This document shows positions 20,975 to 32,455 of a stretch of 64,000 nucleotides of DNA, in pieces. Source of the DNA: Pithys albifrons albifrons (taxonomy: Eukaryota > Chordata > Aves > Passeriformes > Thamnophilidae); contig NC_092497.1 of the NCBI RefSeq assembly GCF_047495875.1, forward strand, positions 28,215,889-28,279,888, written 5' to 3'. Every line of letters starts with the position of its first letter. Positions within the stretch are counted from its first letter, which is position 1. The position numbers were made by a program, and so were the translations under genes. The notes beneath the pieces are model-generated. The model was not told the origin of the DNA. It ran no database searches and saw only the letters and a program-made list of their open reading frames with translations.

Positions 20975-21603
20975 TGTCCTAGTTCAGCAGGAGGGACCAG
21001 CTAACCCTGTGTGGGGGTGATCAAAGCTGTGTATTCTACCCCCTCTATTCATTCCCCAAGGACAATGGGCCATTAGCAGCAGCTGCCCAGGGCACCATTA
21101 TCACCTTCACACCCAGCCTGAGTGGGGGCGGAGCTGCTCATGGGCCATCAACAGTTCAATACCCCCTGGCTCCCAGAGTTAATCACCCATTGTGTGAGTC
21201 CCTGCCCAGGGGGAGGGACTGGGTGCTCCCTGAGGGTACATAAGTGGTGGGTAAGAAGACCTCGGGAACTTCTCGTCGGATCCAGAGCAGCAGCAGGACC
21301 TTGACAGGAGGAGATCCCCGCTCTCACCCAGACCACAACCCTCGCCTGCACCAACAGGTTTTTCTTTTCCTTTTGCTTTGGACTTGGGGGAGCCACAGGG
21401 GTCTCAGCACAAGGGCAAACAAACCCCCTTGGGTTTGTGCCCCAGGACACTGGGTTATACTGCTGGGGTTTTGTGAGTTGAAAGCAATTCCCCTTTTGTG
21501 TCAGTGTTGTTATTGTAATATTATTATTAAATTTTAGGTCTGAATTATAATCTCTCTCATGGTGAGTTCATTTCCCCTGCTTGTTCGCCTTTAAACCAGC
21601 ACA
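20975..21603 (+). repeat. ERV-1 3' LTR (629 bp)
   Basis: TGTCCTAGTTCAGC to ACCAGCACA, followed by CAGTG (21604-21608), the right copy of the target duplication. It is identical to the 5' LTR over the first 282 bp and differs at 12 positions over the last 347 bp. Confidence 0.9.
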
Positions 21604-21608
21604 CAGTG

Positions 21609-24600
21609 AAAATAGTGGGAAGAGAATACGCAGTACCTGAAATAAAGGCAGGGATCATGAAATGCCAAGGTCAGCACCTTTTCTCTTCAGTCCCAGCCTG
21701 GTATCAGGAACAGGAGAGTTTATTCAGATCTGGTGGTGAAGCCCCAGGCATTCAGGGTCTCTCTCTGCATTAATTTTTAAGCAGTTTTTAAAGTGACTTT
21801 TTCTTGAAATGAAAGATTTTGCAACTAGTTCTCAAGAGACATTTTTAATCTTATTATCACTCTGCTCAAATAAAGAAATCTGAAGGAGAATCTCTTTCTA
21901 ACAAGAGTGTGGTCCCTGGAATGTCATTACTGGCAGTGACAGGTCTACTTTCTGTTTGGAGGCACTCCACCAGTTTCTTTCTCCATTTACTTCACTATCT
22001 TCTCATCCATGACCAGGTAAAGATGGATGAAAGAAGTGGAGCTATCCCAATACCATCACAGAATCATAGAATATCATGAATTGGAAGGGGCCCATAAGAA
22101 TCATCAAAGTCTGAGTTCTAACCCTGAACATCACACCATGTTCCTGAGAGTGTTGTCCAAATACTTCTTGAATTCAGATAGGCTTGGTGCCATGACTGCT
22201 TCCCTGGGGATTCTGTTCCAAGAGATCCTTCATACAAGAGTGAAGTTCTAGAGAATTCACTGAGGTCAAGGATGTGGGTGGGAAGAAACTGAGGATGGTA
22301 CTTAGTCTAGAAACAAAACAAACCAAAAAATAAAGGCACTCTCAACATTGGGGGACAACAACATAAGTTGAGCACATTTTTCTGAATCCTGATTTTTTTT
22401 TCTCTCCTGAATGCTCAGAATTTACTATGTGTTTCCTGAGAATGGCATGGCTTTTTGGTCTCCTAAGAGGAAAATAAAATTTACCATCAGTGCAATTGAT
22501 TTTACTCAAATTCCATACCCAGGAATGACAGACAGTCATGATCTGCCTTCATCTTTACACATCAGCCATTGTATACACAAAGCACAAGCTCTAAATTTCC
22601 ACAATCACATGCTGGATTATCAGCCACACAGATAGTAGAGCAAGCTTGAAATAAAACAGCTTTGTTTGAGTCCTGAGATCTATAATATCCCTTATAAATC
22701 AGAATTGGTTGTATGGTTTCTTGCACATATCCTAGAGATTTGCTCTGAAAAAGGCATTGACCATACATAGCACTTGCCTCTTTGCATCTGAAGAGCTATG
22801 CTGCTCTGTGGGGTGAAGGAGCGAGAAGAGAAGGGAAAATTTGTGTGTTATGAATATTGACAGAGAAGATATTCTTTGTTTATTGAGGCGTTTACATAAA
22901 AGCTCTTTACAGGCTACACCCTAAGTCTAGAGGTCCTAAACCAGTGTCAGTGAGCTGTCTGGGTATTTTTTCCCACGAATTGCACTGCTATTCTGCTGAC
23001 AATACAGGTCCATTAACATTTGGCCCTTCAAGTTACTGTGGCCCAAGCCTCTGTGGTAGGACGTCTGCCCAATACGTAAAATAATGGAATGAATGGATTC
23101 ACTGGAAACAATGATAACAAGACCTGGCTGAGCTAACTGTGACAGTATGTGATAATTTTCCAGCCTGCTGACCCTCTAAAGAGAGCTGCAACACAAAGCT
23201 TGGAGTGTGGAGCAGGTTGGTCTGAATGGCTGCAAACAAGTGAAGACTATCTGATGATGTCACACACACAGTCTGACAGATGTGGCAGGGTTTTTATTTG
23301 TTTTGCTTTGCTTTTTTGTTTTGTTTTAAACTTGAACTTAACTGTTTATTTTTTCCAAAATACTTACACATTACAGTTATAACATGAGAATACACAGATG
23401 ATTTAAAAGCATGTTGTCAAAAAATTGTTGTTCATTAGGTTTAAGAAACAACCTTATTTCCTGGTGAGAAATGGTGTTTGTGCAGTGAATGTTCTTCAAA
23501 TCATGGAAGAAAGTTGTTACAGAATGATGTTTTATCCCTATATTCAGCCCTGGAACTGTGTTTTGAATCTAGCCCCTCTTCCTGATTCTTAATATGCACT
23601 TTGAATAGCATAAATAAGTAGTTTTATTGCCTGAATCTAGTTATCTCATCAGAGAAACAGGCAATTAGAGCTGTCTAAATAAGTTAATAATTTAGGTTCA
23701 GTTTCTATTAATAAAATGGGATAAAACAAGTTTATTTGACTATTAGGGAATTTGTGTGTGTGTTTGCAAGACTGTGTAACTCTAAACATGTTGTAAATAC
23801 AAAATGCAAACATATGCTAGCACAGTTGTGTACCCCCTGGAGCATATTTGAAACTTCACTTAAACATGGACTGGAAAGAGATGATATAGCATAGTAATTG
23901 TTCACTACCCTTGATATGGGTCCTTGTCACTTTATAGCTGAAAAAAAGCATTCAAGGACAATTCCAATTCTGTATTTGTGGTTGAGATGATAACAGAAGT
24001 ATAGATCACACTTCTGAATTTTTTACTACCTCTAAAAGTAGATTAGATGTTCTATATGTCCTAAGGGAAAGATGCACAGAAATTCTGAATGTATTCCAGT
24101 TGTATCTTCCTCTCTCCCTTCCAGTGTTATTTGTCTTTCTGTTTGTGAGCTCTCTGGAGCAGTTCTCAAAGCACTGTGAAGTAATGACAACAGGAAGAAA
24201 GTAGAGGTACAGATGTAAAAACAATTCACACCTTGATTACGATGAGATTCTTTCTAAGCTTGACACAGTTATCCAAAGTTTTCAAGCAGATAAACTGTTG
24301 GGAGGCATATTTTTTATCACAACTTGAAATTAACATTATCAATGATGTGTATTATGTCTCAGCTGAGAAGTCAGTTCCTATTATATTAAACACTGTAAAA
24401 TACACAGTTGCAGGCAGCTTCTGACCGAATGATTCTTTAGTGTGATAGGCCAATTCAATAAAAAGACAGGCAAAAACGTCTCCCTATACACTCATAAAAC
24501 CCGTCATATTCACAGGAAGAAATAGGAATAGGATAGGAAGTGCCATGATTTTTCAGAATGGGGAAAAAGAGTTTGCTTATCTCCTGCATAACTTGAATCT

Positions 24601-25482
24601 CAGTTTGATTTGGTAACAAGTTCTGAGTCCATTTTAATGCATTCTACTAGAAATGTAAGGAGCAAGTTTGTCACTTTCAGTGACCCAGAGGAGACCAAAG
24701 TGAAATATATGGAATATCTCCAGTACATACTCTTAGGCTGTAAAATACATTTTCAGATCTCTGCAAACTTTGTCTTTCTTACTCCTTGCTTTCTAGAAAG
24801 ACAGTTTCCAAATTCTGGGAGGCTTACCAGCTTTTGTTTAATACCTAAAAATAAGACATTTTCCCACAGGAGTGATCTGTGCTGTTTGGAAAGTCACCAG
24901 AATTCTGACACAGGGAATTTTCTTTTCAGAGTTTTTAAATTTCCTTTTGCAAGTAGTGATTATCTTGGAGAAGGGCAGTTTGTGACAAAAGTTCAGGAGC
25001 CTCAACTGCTTTGATGTAGGTGTTAGGATCCCTGAATTCAAGCATTCTGGAAACTCCAGGAAAGACCTGAAATTAAAAAAAGACAACATGATTCACTGAC
25101 AGGAGTTAATCTTTTTCAGGGGAAGAACTTCTGCAGCTATGTGCAATGAACAAGAGGTAAGAAAACGGCAACATGGGAGCTGATGATTTAGATTTACAAG
25201 TGGTTTTACTGCTCTGGGATTACAGAAGTGACTTCAGCCTGCACAACATTGTGATCATGAGAAAATAGTACATCTTGACTTACCAGATGTGAAATATATA
25301 ACCATGAAAACATCCATGGTTGGATGGAAAATGACTCATCAAATCACAGGTAACAACTGTATCATTAAAAAAATTTTACATTTTTTAGCATGTAAATACA
25401 TCGTGTTAAATTTTTAATTGTATTAATAGATTGACTGCACATTAATACAAATTATGCTATACTAATTAATTTTAATGTTAAT
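21609..25482. other. Non-coding DNA apart from one old CR1 piece
   Basis: About 3.9 kb of AT-rich DNA with no supported gene. A 134-codon open frame at 24610-25014 has no recognisable domain. The CR1 piece at 22056-22230 is listed separately. Confidence 0.5.
22056..22230 (-). mobile_element. CR1 LINE, old 3' fragment
   Basis: TCACAGAATCATAGAATATC at the left, then GAATTGGAAGGGGCCCATAA and TTGGTGCCATGACTGCTTCC, all diverged CR1 3' landmarks on the minus strand. Strongly decayed. Confidence 0.7.
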
Positions 25483-26092
25483 TGTTAGAGGATTCACACA
25501 TTTTCAAGCTAGCAAACCAAAGACAAGTTTGCAGGTGCCAGCTTCTAAGATAAGAATGGAATTTGTCTAGAGACCTTGAGCTGGTGCAGAAGCAAGACAT
25601 GAAGCCTTCAGAAGCCCTGTGGAAGAACATTAATAACATCCTTTTATAGTTGCATAAAGTTAAAATAAGTTGCATTAAGACTGTTTAGATCTAGTAATTT
25701 TTTGGAAATATGTATTACTTAATAACTAGCTATAGCTGTGTGATGTCAGATAGTTTGCATAGTGTGTATAAGTTTTAAGATTGTGTGTAACTGTGTGAAA
25801 AAGTAGTTCTGAATATAGTCCCTCCTGAAACTTGAATATTCTTGTGCAAGTTTAGTTTAAATATTGTTAATGTAAACCTATTGCACCTTCTCTCCCCTTC
25901 TTCTGCTCCTCTTCCCTTCTCTCCACAACTACTGTAACCCATGGTGAAGAGGACTGAGAAATAAAATATCAGAAACCCTCATAAAATTAGATGCAGTCAA
26001 GTGATTTGCTTAATGATAGAGGTCAAAGCCCCAGAAAGCCCTTAAGATTCTCAACTGAGAACTGTGTCGTTGGAGATCAAGTCATTGTGACA
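25483..26092 (+). repeat. Orphan retroviral LTR (about 610 bp)
   Basis: The 3' boundary is set by a primer-binding site two bases downstream: the LTR ends TTGTGACA. A TATA-like GTATAAGTTTT lies near 25765 and AATAAA at 25960-25965, about 200 bp apart, with U5-like sequence after. The 5' boundary is the first plausible TG (TGTTAGAGG at 25483) and is less certain. No second LTR and no internal genes were found, so this is a truncated provirus relic. Confidence 0.55.
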
Positions 26093-26094
26093 AA

Positions 26095-26112
26095 TGGTGC
26101 CTGAACAGGGAC
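26095..26112 (+). promoter_or_regulatory. Primer-binding site, tRNA-Lys3-like
   Basis: TGGTGCCTGAACAGGGAC differs at two positions from the classical Lys3 site TGGCGCCCGAACAGGGAC. Its place two bases after an LTR-like end supports the call. The retroviral sequence ends soon after it. Confidence 0.65.
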
Positions 26113-26529
26113 ATCAGTCCTGATCTCTAATTTAATAATTAAATAAAATATAAGTTGTAATTAAATACTGTAAATTCTGTCTCTTTTAATATTACAAAGA
26201 GTTATTGGTTTTAAACAAACTAGGAAGAATAAATATAAATTTCAGTGAGTTTAACATGTTACAGATGCATTTTGCTTTCTAAGGAGACACATTGAACCTC
26301 TAGATATATGAAACCTTAGCGCCTGCTTGTTTAAACTGCTTTAATGTAACAACTCAATCATTTTCTCCAGAAGACAAGTATTAGTTCCTGCAGGCTCTCT
26401 CTTTCTCCTACATTGCTGTAGAGTAAGTCTGCAGTGTTGCTCCATTTTTTTATATACTCCTGTTTTGCTTCTATCTGATATGTTCCTACAGAAGAATTTA
26501 CCTCTGCATGTTCAATTTACATCTCAGAA
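26113..26529. other. Non-coding AT-rich spacer
   Basis: AT-rich sequence that may include a little retroviral leader at its start; no gene was recognised. Confidence 0.5.
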
Positions 26530-27196
26530 ATCATAGAATCATAGAATCATAGAATTGATTGGGTTGGAAAAGACCTCCAAGATCATTGAGTCCATCCCTT
26601 GGTCCAACTCTAGTTCATTTACTAGATCATGGCACTCAGCGCCACATCCAATCTGCCTTTAAAAATCTCTAGGGATGGTGAATCCACCACCTCTCCGGGC
26701 AGCCCATTCCAATGTCTGATTAGTCTCTCTGGAAAGAATTTTTTTCTGATATCCAACTTAAATTTCCCCTGGCAGAGCTTGAGCCCATGCCCCCTTGTCC
26801 TATTGCTGAGTGCCTGGGAGAAGAGACCAGTCCCCAACTGGCTAGAACTTCCCTTCAGGTAGTTCTAGACAGTGATGAGGTCACTTCTGAGCCTCCTCTT
26901 CTCCAGGCTAAACAACCCCAGCTCCCTCAGCCTCTCCCCATGGGGCTTGTGCTCCAGTCCCTTCACCAGCCTTGTTGCTCTTCTCTGGACCCGCTCCAGC
27001 ACCTCAATATCCTTTCTGAACTGAGGGGCCCAGAACTGAACACAGTACTCAAGGTGTGGCCTCACCAACGCAGAGTACAGGGGAAGGATCACTTCCCTGG
27101 TCCTGCTGGCCATGCTATTTTTGATACAGGAGAGGATGCCATTGGCCTTCTTGGCCACCTGGGCACACTGTTGGCTCATGTTGAGCTTCCTGTCAA
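26530..27196 (-). mobile_element. CR1 LINE, young, 5'-truncated
   Basis: The left end is the CR1 terminal repeat (ATCATAGAATCATAGAATTG region) and the right end is an abrupt 5' truncation after TTGAGCTTCCTGTCAA. The minus strand encodes the ORF2 C-terminus ([20 protein letters not shown]), with a stop only at the end of the block. Close to the copies at 8386 and 37023. Confidence 0.9.
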
Positions 27197-30100
27197 ATGG
27201 CCCTTCCTTAATTTCTATGTTACAGAGCAGTGATGTGGTCTTGTCCAGTCCATCATATTTTCAGCGTCTTTTAGGAGTTCTGTGAATTTCCCCTCTCCAC
27301 CTGCGAGTTCAGCAAAATGCTGATTTCAAGGACCACAAGTACAGACTTTATACTGGACCTTGTTCCCTTGACAAAAAACTCTCAACAGCAGAAAGACAAT
27401 GAGGGGTGAGATGCAGAGATGGAGATATTGACAAACACAACTTTCTTCAGAAATGCCTAAAGATTTCTTGGTATTTTGAGATGCCATAAATATTGAAGGA
27501 AAATAGAGAAAAAATGTCCATGTAGCCAGTTATTCTCTGTTACAGAAGAGCAATTGTTTGCCCATCCTGCTCACATCTACAGATACCAAATGAGTCACAA
27601 TACAAAGTGAGATACCAGGATATACCAGTTCAAGTCACACCTCTAGCAGTTTGGAAACTTGAAGAAATGGGCATAAGTATTAAAAATGTGAATAATAAAG
27701 CACTTAGAGGGACAGCATAGTGTATATAGCCAAGCAAAGATCTGGCATTAAACATACATTTCAGGCCAATACGATTGCAGAATTTTAATCAGAAAGAAAT
27801 ATACCCTCATTTTACACTAATATCACTAGATCAATATGAAATTTAAACAACATTGTTCACTTTTGTATGTCCTAAGATGTATTCTTTTTCTTCTTTCTTG
27901 TCTGATAAGTAGCATGGAACAAGCATGACAATAAGTTGCTGCTAATGCCCATTTGAGAGAAGGAATTTCTGAGGAGTGAGTATGAAGTGACATGGAACTA
28001 GGACAGGGGAAGAGGCCTCAGGAATGCTGTCTTCTTCCTGTGCTGGAGAAACCCATTCTGCCCATGGCCATAAAAGTTTTCCTAAGCATAATTATAGACC
28101 TTGCATGATATTACTTACACTGCAATGTACAAGTGTGGACTGAGGAAACAATTTCATCCTGCTCCAGTCACAATGCCATGATTCTGATTCTGCCAGCCAA
28201 GGTGTCTTTGGACAATGTTTGAAGCTCACTCACTGCATATAGGATTTGGCTGCAAATTAAACTGTGAATTTTCTTTCTGAAAGGACATACCATGTATTAA
28301 TTAATAGAATACTCATGCTTACATAGCAATACAGCTATATTTCTAATGTAGAGTTATGAAAATCCAAATTGAAGTTATCTAATTTTCACTCTATAAATGA
28401 GAAGCAAAAAGGGATATATGGCCTTGTTTATGCATAAAATTCATTTAAAATCAATTACACTGCTGAAAACCCCTATGTGAACACATTTAAATTGGTTTAC
28501 ATCTGGATTGTATTAATTTAACTTCATTCAGTTTTCACCAAATCAATGCAAATGTGTAATTAGCGTAATGGATCTTGCTTTTCCAGAGCAGTAGTCTTTC
28601 ATTCTGAACAATGAGGAGCTGTTTTCACTTCCTACAGATTCCAAAGGAGACGTCAAACAGTTTTATAAAACTACTTTTACACAATGGCTTTTACTCTTTT
28701 GTTATTCTTTCTTTGACTATGCATGGGATGATTTTCCGCATTAAGTAGCTAAAAGTGACAGGATGTGAGGGCAGGTGCAAGATAACACACGAAAAGAAGT
28801 TTTTCTTCTTTTTAATATGCTCATATAAAAGAATGCTCAAAGACAAATACAGAGCAGGTCACTTCTGCAAGCTTTGGGTATTTTGCGCGTGCTAATTTCT
28901 CCACCTAATCTCCAATATTTGTCACTAGTCAAGCAGTCACATTGCCCTTCTCAAGCATTCATTCCCTTCATTAATTGATGTTGGGCTGAGTTGTTTTTTT
29001 TTCTGCCAATTAAAGAAAGCATTTCTTTCTTCAGAATAAAGTCTTGACTTGTGGTTTTTTCTTGGCTGAAAACAACCAAAAGGCCTTTGAGAACCTTCCA
29101 GCAGGGCTGTGGGAAAGTCATTTTGTTGTTTTATTTTCATTCTCCTAGACTGTTGGGTCTAGGATCATGTTTACTTCCAGACACACCCTGAAAAGCATTG
29201 TAGGCTTGAAGAAAGTTTCAAGAGATGTAAGAGCCTGCTGAAGACAACAGCTGTAAGCACAGCTGGCAGTATCACCGGGTGCTTTGCATTTCACAAGATT
29301 GAGCCTTGAACTTTACTGGAGGTTGTTAAAAAGCAAAATAATCTTTCCTGTAATGGGTAGCAAATTTCATGCAAAGAATGTCTGCTCTGAATTTCCTTGC
29401 AATTTTTTTCTGTAGCACACTGTTCCTTAGAGAAAGATATGAATAATACAGGAAATAAGTTTTAGGACACATTTTATGTAATGGATTGGATGTCTTGAGA
29501 TGAGAAGCTGAAGACATAGAGTTCATCCTCAAGCCTTGGGAACATCTCAAAATTACAAAAACAACAAAGCAGTTTTCAGCTTTACCAAATGCAGTCATTA
29601 TGTGTAATCCTTTTCCATAAATCATTTTAAAGTTATTTTCAATGATAATTCAATATAAACCTACTTTTTCAACCAGGCATATCTCTGGTATGAAACACGG
29701 AAGAAAACCATGAAAGCTGCTTTTGTTAATTCACTCTGGAAATATAAATAACTGGGCTAGTAGTCAGTTGCCTTTGACATGGGAGGACTGCTGGAGAAAT
29801 TAAGATGCCAAAGGATAGTCTGAAATACTCAGTAAATTACATACTGCAAGCATTGATGGAAACAATTCATTCATTGTTTGAAATTACTGGCAAATAAGTT
29901 AATATTTTGTGGCCAATATTGTCCTTACACATCTTGGCTACAATTTATCCAAATTAATATATTTTCCTGAACTGCCTGTGTTATTGAAACCATGAAAACT
30001 CAAAAACAATATAGTGCTTCTACTGTGGAAAGTCCAATTAACTTTCAATTGGAAGTGGATACTGAGTCAGGACAATGTTGAATAATTGCAATTCTCTTAA

Positions 30101-32163
30101 GTGATCTGGTTATCTAATCTTTAAAAACTGTTTTCTCTCATATTTTCCCCTTATTTAAAAACCTCTGTCTTGGAGACTTATTAGGTAACACACCATAGCA
30201 CACCTAAAAAACAGAGAGAAATAAACAAAGAGAACTTTAGACAACCTACAGTGAGTAAGATTAATGCAAAATTCCTTTAAATTCATACACAATAAATTGC
30301 ATATGATAAGTAAATTTATATATAATGTAAAATGAACACATTTTTTGAATATGTATTGGTTTTTAAAATACATTTTTATTTATACACATAAGCAATTCCA
30401 AGCTGATATTAACATATTCCACTCTCATGCTACATAGAAATCAGTGGTTCTTTTTATTAACTACTGTCTTGAGAGCACAGCTGGCTATTGCTGATCTGTG
30501 TCAGAGGCAGAACAACACCAGGTGGCCTAGGTGTTTGATACTACAATGCTGCTGCATGCCAGTCAACTTCTAAGTCTTATTTCTTGCCTCAGAGCTGCAT
30601 AGACATTGTCTCACAACAAAGCTAATCTATAACATACACAATAAATAAATTATTAACTTGCATATCAAATTTATATATAAAATGTAATGCATGCCAATGT
30701 GCTTCCCTATGGCTCTCCCAAGATTTCCGTGTGCATATCATTGAAGTAACACAAACGAAATATGTGCATTTGCTGTTTCTGTTTGACTTTCCTTTACACA
30801 GAGGAAGTGCAGGTATGCCGAATAACTTCTCTGTTATTAAGGACAGGGAAAACAAAGATAAGTGTATGCTCTAAAACTGTTTCTTATTTGCATTTTATTT
30901 CTCACATTATTCACTACAGTTGCCTGTTGTCAGGATGATGACCTATACAAATAAACATGGATCTGTTCAAATTACTAAAATAATAAAGCTTGGATCTAGG
31001 CAGGAGGCTGGTCTTGCTCTCACCTTTTACTTTAGCTTTAGTTTTTGCTAAGATATGTTGTTTTGTTTGGTTTGGTTTTCTTTGGGACTTTTTGTCAACT
31101 GCATGAGTTAGAGTTGATTCATTTGTCATTCCAAGTTGAAGATCCAAAAGATAACTATGATATCCATAACATGTGAGTGCCTGATGACCTTTCTATAGGT
31201 TCAGTATAAGCTCGGCATTGGTTAATCTCTGCCAGACCTGTATGATTATTTTTTATATGTCTTACAACACTGACACTAGAAGAGGATAATGTGACTGCAG
31301 TGACAGCATTTCAAAATTTTATCCAAGCCAAATTAAAAACCACAGTAGTTCAAGCTTTCCCTTCTTTTGTGATCCAATTTAAGCTGGTAACATTTATGCC
31401 ACTTGTTGATCCATTTAAAAAGTGGCATCTCCTTCAAAAAGAAAATGGCAAAAATAGATGAGGAAAAAAAAACCACTCATTTTTTAGGTATGAAAACCAT
31501 TTTACTGGAATCCCAAGTCTTAAAGAAGGTTTAGTCATCATAGATGGCTGTTCATATAAAGCTGTTAATATATAAGCTCTTGCCTTCTGTATGCTACAAG
31601 GCTACAAATTTCATCTTGGAGTTCCTATGACTAAACATCTCAACTCTTTGAGTTTATGACATCAGAAAATTCCTCAGTGAAATTATAATCTTGAGAATAT
31701 CCAAGTAGATGCTTTTGTTTCTGTTTACAGGCTCAAGCTACTTTTGTATCGCTGCAGAGTAAGTTAACAGTAAGAAATAAAGCACTGCCAAATTTATCTA
31801 ATACATGAGAACTGTTTTTTGAGTAAGCATAGTTCACATTCATATCAATAGTTTAGAAGAATGTGATTTTACCTTTTGTGTGTGTGTGTTTTTAAGCAGT
31901 TGAGCTCTTTCAATAGGATGAAATTCATAGTCTCAGCAACTGAGGTTTTTGGTACCTCTGCACTGAGTCAACCCCTCAGGAAGGTTCTGTTGTACCATGG
32001 TTACATAAGAAGCATGCCATCCTTGGACAGGTCTTCCCCAATAGTAGTACTTCTTTCATGGACAATGCAAGCTTTACTTCTGGCATAGGAATTTCAGAAG
32101 ACCGTCTTGCCTTGTCAGCTATGGTCAATTTCTCTGCATTTTTAATTTCTGTCCTTGTATTGA
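27197..32163. other. Non-coding DNA, nothing recognised
   Basis: About 5 kb of AT-rich sequence. No open frame shows a domain on either strand, and no repeats beyond short homopolymers were recognised. It could contain introns or intergenic DNA of a host gene; nothing decides this. Confidence 0.5.
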
Positions 32164-32240
32164 TCATAGAACCACAGACTGGAAGAGACCCTTAAGATAA
32201 TCAGATTGAACCCTAATCTTCTCCTGGCTTCCCAGTAGTC
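32164..32240 (-). mobile_element. CR1 LINE, very short 3' end
   Basis: ATCATAGAACCACAGACTGG followed by AAGAGACCCTTAAGATAATC matches the CR1 3' terminal region on the minus strand; only about 75 bp are recognisable. Confidence 0.6.
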
Positions 32241-32398
32241 CCTTCCCAATGTGTGTCACAACTTTTTTCCTCTTCTGTGCTGATTAATGTGTTCAAACGG
32301 CAGAGAAGGGATGCCATTCACTATCGACCCTGGTCTTGTCTCTTTCCTCTCTGCTGCAAGACCCCAGCCCCAGATCAGACAGACTCTGAAGAGGAATT

Positions 32399-32455
32399 AG
32401 AGAATCATAAAGTCCTTTAAGTTGGAAAGAACCTTTAAAATTATTGAGTCCAAGA
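32399..32455 (-). mobile_element. CR1 LINE, very short 3' end
   Basis: AGAGAATCATAAAGTCCTTT then GTTGGAAAGAACCTTTAAAA and ATTGAGTCCA: a decayed CR1 3' tip on the minus strand. Confidence 0.55.

Larger units (their letters stand above)
13600..21603 (+). mobile_element. ERV-1: composite class III (ERV-L-like) provirus
   Basis: Order: 15 bp of LTR start, pol 3' fragment, LTR, PBS, pre-gag remnant, a 37-bp foreign LTR piece, TQT-repeat gag split by a solo LTR, readthrough UAG, intact pol, PPT, LTR. The 5-bp duplication and the absence of env fit ERV-L-like elements. The first partial unit looks like the remains of a tandem provirus from which most of the left unit was deleted. It is related to ERV-2 (minus strand, 51753-59863) in gag, pol and pre-gag. 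Confidence 0.85.

Noticed and set aside
24610..25014. 134-codon plus-strand frame in spacer DNA
   Set aside because: No recognisable family; an opposite-strand frame overlaps it and no expression signals are visible.
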